From Neurospora tetrasperma FGSC 2508 (lineage: Eukaryota > Ascomycota > Sordariomycetes > Sordariales > Sordariaceae), in contig NW_009799102.1 in NCBI RefSeq assembly GCF_000213175.1, positions 3,079,763 to 3,143,762 on the forward strand: DNA of 64,000 bases, in the 5' to 3' direction. This document shows, piece by piece, positions 58,406 to 64,000 of this stretch (the stretch's first letter is position 1; each line of letters begins with the position of its first letter). A model generated the notes under the pieces. The model did no database searches. It was not told the origin of the DNA and saw only the letters and a program-made list of their open reading frames with translations. Position numbers and translations under genes: made by a program.

Positions 58406-58594
58406 GGTACTGCTACAGCGTACTTTCGGCCCCCTAACGGCTTTATTTAGTATAATACTTATATTTATAGTCTATATTGTATTCTTCCTAAGATTTTCCA
58501 AGATATAAGCGAATTTTAAGAAGGTATTTGATTAAATCCAATATATATAAAATCCCTATAAATCTTCGTTCTATTGCTTTAATAAAAAAGCGTT
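58406..58594. other. Short flank between MULE-5 and LINE-C
   Basis: The first 43 bp continue the unidentified coding remnant of 51840-52105 up to a stop. The rest is AT-rich without a feature and ends at the LINE-C 5' end. Confidence 0.5.
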
Positions 58595-58739
58595 AAAAAA
58601 CGACGCCGAAAGCGGAAACGCCGATTTCTAATCAAGGAGTGCTCTAAAACGAAAACTAACAACGGCAATCAACTTAGGAGGGTCGTTTACATCCCTCACA
58701 ATATCCTACAACGAACGCAACGATAATATTGTATTATTA

Positions 58740-60170
58740 TTACCGATAATTATAAATAGCAATATTTATAGGTTTGAAAATAGTATTTACAACCCGTTCG
58801 TAGAAATTTCCGTATATAATAACCCCGAAGCTATATTTATTATGGAAACTTTAGATAAAACGGAGGAAGATAATAAAATATTAAAAAAGTTTATTATTAG
58901 AGCGAATAAATTTATAAACTATAATATTATTTCGATTAAAGACCGATATTAAATTCGAAAATTGTTTTTCAAATTCGTATAGGCTTATATCGGAAAAAGT
59001 AGGTCTATACGACCCGAGGTTAATAAGGTTGGAATTGATTAGTTTATTACTAAAAATGATTTTAATAATTTAAAGAAGAATATTTTAAAGGAGATTAAGA
59101 AAAGTATTTAGGAAGTACTGAAATAATAGGCTAATATTGTAGCGAAAGTTATTCTAAATAAAATTAGTATTACCCTCTAATAATTACTTACTATTATTAT
59201 TAAAAAGTTTATCCCCTTTAATTTCGAATAATAATTTACTATTAAGGGAATAATTATTACCGCGGAATTTGTAAATTATTCGAATAAAGATACGAAGACG
59301 GCCGTAGCAACGACTTTAAATTAGAAGAAATTAAGTTTAATAATTAGAATAACTATTAGAATACTAATATTTGGAGATTATATAACTATTTTCTATAAAT
59401 CTACGCATAATTAATATTAATAAAATTAAATATAGGTTATAGAGGTCTTTAGTAAGGAGGCCTTTATTATTATAAGTATTATAAATATATTAATCCGGGG
59501 CATACCTTAGAATAGTAGTAATAATTATATTATATCGGAGGTATTAATAAATGTAGCGAAGGATAAGAATAAAGAGGCAACTATTATAAGAATTTAGCTT
59601 TGGAAAGGAAGGGACGGAGAGAGTAGAGGTTTATTCCTAATAAAAATCGCTACTTCGAAGGCGGCGAACTTCCTTTAGAATAATCTTTTCTTTTAGGACG
59701 GTATTATATACCTTTATAAACCGTTCTAAACTTCGAATAATATTTAATAGTACTTTAAATATAAAGGAATTGGATATATAGCGAAATTCTATTATTAGGA
59801 AGATATTTATACCTAATATAATAAAATTAAAAATAAAAGAAATTACTTTAGTAAAATAAATTATCCGTTAAATAAAAATAAGTTATTCGTCTATTATAAA
59901 TTATATAGGAAGAAGGAATACTTTATTTCTAGTTGTAAGGAGTACCCCCTTCTCCGGAAGGTTATTATAAAAGTATTTATTATATACACTAAAAGGCTAC
60001 AAATATTCGCCCCCCTTTATAAGAATTTAGCTAGAAAAGTATTAGAATTAATAATAGAGATTATAAATAAAGGTAACTTATTAAATACCCCTCTTAACTC
60101 CCGTACTATTATTACCCTAGAGAAATAAATTAGAGGAAGTATAAAAAGAGGGCGGTTAAAAAAAAATCGT
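58740..60170 (+). pseudogene. LINE-C ORF1 with CCHC knuckle
   Basis: Homologous to LINE-B 43873-45350. The knuckle region near 59885-59950 reads LFVYYKLYRKKEYFISSCKE, with the last Cys preserved and the other ligands lost. It ends with a TLEK segment near 60120. RIP stops throughout. Confidence 0.7.
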
Positions 60171-63100
60171 CGGTCTAACCCCCGACCGAAACCCTTAATC
60201 TAATAAAGCTTAATAAATATATATTACTTATACTCTTAGAGCGTAAGGAATTAAATATATAATAGTAATAATATTTATATAATTATAATTCCCCTAAAGG
60301 AAGTAATACCCTTATCCTCTACTAAGGGATTTATAGGAACCCTATTTTAAAGTAATTAATAATCTAAGTAAAAATATTCTATTGGAATATAGGGAAGTTA
60401 TATAAGAGAAGGAAGCTTCTATTCGAGTAGGAAGAGACTTATAATATTGTAATAATCTAGGAACCGGATAAAAATTTAAATAAGAATATTTACCGTTCTA
60501 AGGGCGGAAGGTATTTTAGAATTAATTATTTAAAGAATAGAAGGGTACTAATATATATAAATAAAAAATAGAATTTAGGGGATTTCGATTTTTAAATTAG
60601 AAATAATTAGACTATAGTAATATTTAAAAATTAAAGGGATCCTACAACTATCTATTCTATTTACTTACTTATCCTAATATAAGAAATATTAGAATACTAA
60701 TAGGGATCCCCGCTCTTCGAATTCCTTAAGGCCGGGCCCCTAATAGGAAATCAAATTGTTACTATTGGGGATTTTAACCTTTATTATCCTAACTAGGATT
60801 TAAAGAATAGGATTAGTCTAAAAATTATACACTTCTTTATATAAATATAATATTAGAGGCTCGGTCTATTCACCCCTTATAGTAAATTAATAAAGTTTAA
60901 TAATATAATATAAGGAGAAAGAAATAGAATAATTAATTATATATAATTATTACCCAGGGTTAAGGCCGAATATTAGGGAGTATAACGGTACGAATAAACC
61001 GATTTATATTATTACCTTTAAGAAGTTTAAGTTTAAGTAGGACGAAAAAATAGGAGGGTAAAAGAGGAAGGAAATTATAGTTGGAATTTTATAAATATAG
61101 TGAAAGTAAAGGAGGCGGTAGAAAAATAGATTTTAATCCTAAAAAGAATTAATATAGTAAAAGAATTCGAATAAGGTTTTTATAAGTTTAATAGAGAATT
61201 TACTAGTATTACGGAAAAGTTCGTCCTATATTAGAAGAAAGGTTGGAGGAGGAGAGTAAATTAGTAGATATTAAAATATAAAATAGTTATATAGGAAGCG
61301 CAAGGGAGGTATTTAATATAATTTAAATACTAAATTTTATTAAAATAGACGGAGTTTATTAAAATAATAATAAAAAAGAAGAAGATTATTTTAAAAATAT
61401 AATAGATTATATAGTACGAAAGCGTTACTAAGGCTTTAAAAAACTAAATTAATTTTAATTTTTTTAAAAAAAAGCCTAAATTTAAAATTATTACCTAATA
61501 GACCCGCTCAAATTATTAACCTTCCGAATTAGTTAGGGGGTAATAGAAATTAAAAACTATAATAATAAAACTAAAATCTTTACTAATTATTTCTTTCTAA
61601 GGGTAAATATTCTAATAAATATTTATTAAATTAAATTAAATTAATAGATAGCATTAACCTAATAGTTATTAGTAAATTAATTATTAAGGAGGATATTTAA
61701 AATAGTATTTGCCGGATAGCGCTTAATAAAGCCCCGGGCGTTAATTAATATTTAAATAAATTTCTAAAGTTGTATAAATAATTATTCTTATAAGTAATAA
61801 TATATTTAATAATTATTAGCCTCTAATTTAGATATTTCTTATAATAATTTAAGAATATAAAAGTAATTATCTTTAAAAAGTTAAAAAAAGCGCTACCTAA
61901 TAAAAATTAACGGGCGTATAAAAACCTATATTGCTAATTAATAATATTAGAAAAATCTTCGAAGCCTTTATAATTAAAAGATTTATATAAGTAATTAAAG
62001 AATTTAACCTCCTATTAGAGAGTTAAATAGGTAATTAAATAGGCCGTTTAATAGAATTTATAGTCTGGGTAATTATTAATACAGTTTATACGGTTTAGAA
62101 ATTTAGGGCTATAATATCCCTTATATTCCTCAATTTAAAGAGTGCGTTCAATAGAATTGATTATAAGTAGCTTTTATATACTTTATAAGAAATATAATTC
62201 CCAATATAGATTTTTAAATAGGTAATAAATTTTATTATTAATAAGAGAAGTATTCTCTTCTTCAATAATAAAATATTTCGCCCTTATATTATTATAGTAA
62301 GCGTACCTTAAGGTTCCCCCCTCTTACTTATCCTTTTTATTCGCTTTATTATTCTATTATACTAGAAATTAATAATAATTCTAAATATAATTATAGTTAG
62401 CTATACAAACAATATTAATATTATTATAATAGTCCGTACTATTAAAGAAAATTAATAGACCTTATAGGTAATATAGGAGATATATGCGGAATAGGTTGGA
62501 ATGAGAAGTATAGAATTCGAAGCGAATAAGATATAGTTAATATATTTTATATAAATAAGGGTACTAAGGACGGAAACTCTTTAATTCGGGGATGTAGTAC
62601 TTTAACTAATAGAGTCGATAAGATTTTTAAGGGTTTAATTAAATTATAAGTTTAATTACTAGGCTTATATAGAAGTAATAAAATAAAAATTCAAAATTTA
62701 GACGAATATATTTATAAGGTTAGTAATAGAAATATAAAGTTATTCCTTTATTCGGGTAAGGGAAATATATATTAAATATATTTATAGTATTATTATATAT
62801 AGAGCTTTAGTATTCTATTAACTAACCGAAATTTATAGGAAATTATAAAGGATTGTAATCGGGCTAGTAAAATATTAAATTAAATATTTAAGAATTATTA
62901 TTAGGGTACATAAAACTACGTTAGTATAGAATTTAAAAATAGAAACTTTTTGTCTATTATTCTAACTTTATTTAAATAAAAAAGTTTAAGCCTTTAAAAA
63001 AAGGTTCGTTCGTATAAATTAAGTAAAGTTCGTTTAAGGAATAGTAATTTGGGTAGCTAATTATATTCGGATATAATAAATTAAAGGTTAACTACCTATA

Positions 63101-63180
63101 AATAAATTAAAGGATAGTATAATTGAATTTAAATAAATTAAGACGTAAGTACTAATAGAAAAGCTATTAGTAATTATAGC
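60170..63180 (+). pseudogene. LINE-C ORF2: endonuclease and reverse transcriptase
   Basis: Collinear with LINE-B 45330-48340. The endonuclease DFNLYYPN-type motif lies near 60755-60795 and the RT box near 62395-62430, where the aspartates are lost (ANNINIII). The rest is as for LINE-B. Confidence 0.7.
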
Positions 63181-63284
63181 CGGCCCCCCTCCTGGAGTTA
63201 AAGTCCCTACTATTATTGTTATAAATCCTAGAACTTACAATTATTAATAAAGAAGAATAATTAGAGGATATAATAAATAAAGAA

Positions 63285-64000
63285 TAATAATAATATTCTT
63301 TTACCCTAGCTATATAACTATAGCGCCTTATTAGTATAGGGTCCTTCTCTAATTCTCTAGAGGGAAAACCGTACGGTATTAAGCGCCGCCGGATAAAAAC
63401 CCCCAACTTTATTTCAATCGTAATTTACCTATACTACTCCTATATTATTTATAATTATAATAATTCTTACCTACTATAATAGCGAATTAATTTCGTTTCT
63501 TTCTTCGCTATATTATCCTAATACTAGAATAATAAAAATAATAGGGATATAGTTAGGGATGCCGCCTTCCTTTACCGCCTTTCTTTCTCTACTTTTACTA
63601 TTCCTTCTTCCGTTTTCTTCCCGCTTTTCCGTCCTATTTTCCTACTTATATCCCTACCCCTCCGCTTTATTACTTCCATCTATATTTACTTTTACTTTAT
63701 CCTTTTATTTTTTAACCTTCGGTTCTACCTTTTATTTATAGTAGTATAGGGGCCTTCTTTTTTAATTATATAATCCTCTTTATAGTACCCCTTTTTAACT
63801 TTTTTCTACCTTTTTTCTTCCTTATTATAATATCCTCTAAAATAATTTCCTTTAATCATAACTATCCTAGCCCGATCGATTTTACCTCCGACCCTAAGGT
63901 CTCCTCCCTAGAAGCGTTTCCGGGCTTTATAATTTCTCTTAGTTTTGTAGCTTTAATTTATTTAGAGTTCGTAATATTTTTTTATATCCTTTATAGTAAT
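63285..64000 (-). mobile_element. LINE-G: LINE 3' end, minus strand, runs off the window
   Basis: It begins with the ATT-type tail and the conserved 3' block (TTTTACCCTAGCTATATAAC, CTCTCTAGAGG-like and GCGCCGCCGGATAAAAACCC segments). It is collinear with LINE-A 6169-6860, including the pyrimidine-rich stretch that is purine-rich on the sense strand. The open frames at 63167-63406 and 63559-63741 are shadows of it. The 5' part lies to the right of the window. Confidence 0.8.

Larger units (their letters stand above)
58595..63284 (+). mobile_element. LINE-C: LINE from 5' end to start of 3' region, cut by LINE-G
   Basis: It starts at the family 5' end (AAAAACGACGCCGAAAGCGG, 58595) and is collinear with LINE-B 43755-48450: ORF1, endonuclease, RT and the beginning of the 3' coding region. 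At about 63284 it stops in the middle of a conserved stretch, where a LINE 3' end in the opposite orientation begins, so LINE-G probably inserted here and the rest of LINE-C lies beyond the window. No target duplication for LINE-C itself can be shown. Confidence 0.8.

Overview
This window is a graveyard of transposable elements. It looks like AT-rich heterochromatin of a filamentous ascomycete (Pezizomycotina) that uses repeat-induced point mutation (RIP). I find no intact protein-coding gene and no RNA gene. Coding remnants can be read for hundreds of codons, but they are broken by TAG/TAA exactly where Gln or Trp codons would be expected. Copies of one element differ almost only by C/T and G/A transitions, and TA steps are very frequent. 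The genus cannot be told from the sequence. All homology calls rest on motifs and on comparing copies within the window.

Element families. (1) A Tad1-like LINE of about 7.0 kb, with a CCHC ORF1, an endonuclease plus reverse transcriptase ORF2 and a long 3' region. Copies: LINE-A (minus, 6169-15764), LINE-B (plus, 43734-50728), LINE-EF (minus, split by LINE-B), LINE-C (plus, 58595-63284), LINE-G (minus, runs off the right edge), and fragments LINE-D and LINE-H. (2) A Mutator-like (MULE) family of about 3.1 kb with 8-bp target duplications: MULE-1 (19334-22399, minus), MULE-2 nested in MULE-3 (28307-34923, plus), MULE-4 (plus) nested in MULE-5 (minus, 52106-58397), and truncated MULE-6, MULE-7 and MULE-8. 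(3) Three non-autonomous inverted-repeat elements of 411-438 bp (MITE-A, -B, -C), also with 8-bp duplications. (4) Ty3/Gypsy elements: Gypsy-1 RNase H-integrase (17757-23430, split by MULE-1), and a second family present as Gypsy-G-minus (23431-26395) and Gypsy-G-plus (36368-41380). (5) A 2.2-kb LTR element that codes only for a Gag-like protein, inserted in LINE-A. (6) A GC-rich, repeat-filled 0.84-kb inverted-repeat element inside the Gypsy-G-plus LTR. (7) A degenerate fungal transposase-like ORF at the left edge.

Layout. 1-2034 transposase-like remnant; 2035-4900 no gene, some tandem repeats; 5060-6154 and 15779-16215 two halves of one unidentified ORF split by LINE-A, which itself carries MITE-A and the LTR element; 16216-16849 no gene; 16850-17756 LINE-D; 17757-23430 Gypsy-1 with MULE-1; 23431-26395 Gypsy-G-minus; 26396-28298 MULE-7 next to MULE-6; 28307-34923 MULE-3 holding MULE-2 and MITE-B; 34924-36367 repeats, a lone MULE end and a possible LTR; 36368-41380 Gypsy-G-plus holding the GC-rich element and MITE-C; 41380-51380 LINE-H, LINE-EF and LINE-B; 51381-58405 an unidentified ORF split by MULE-5/MULE-4; 58595-64000 LINE-C and LINE-G.

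Insertion order can be read directly because target-site duplications survive: 14 bp for two LINEs, 8 bp for five MULEs and three MITEs, 5 bp for the LTR element. The most interesting feature is the shared build of the MULE and MITE ends. Although their sequences differ, nearly all begin with GAG or a RIP-type variant, carry a motif repeated 21-22 bp apart, and sit in almost purely A/T 8-bp targets. MULE-7 has a readable transposase N-terminus and MITE-A-like ends, so it is a plausible relative of the driver of MITE-A.
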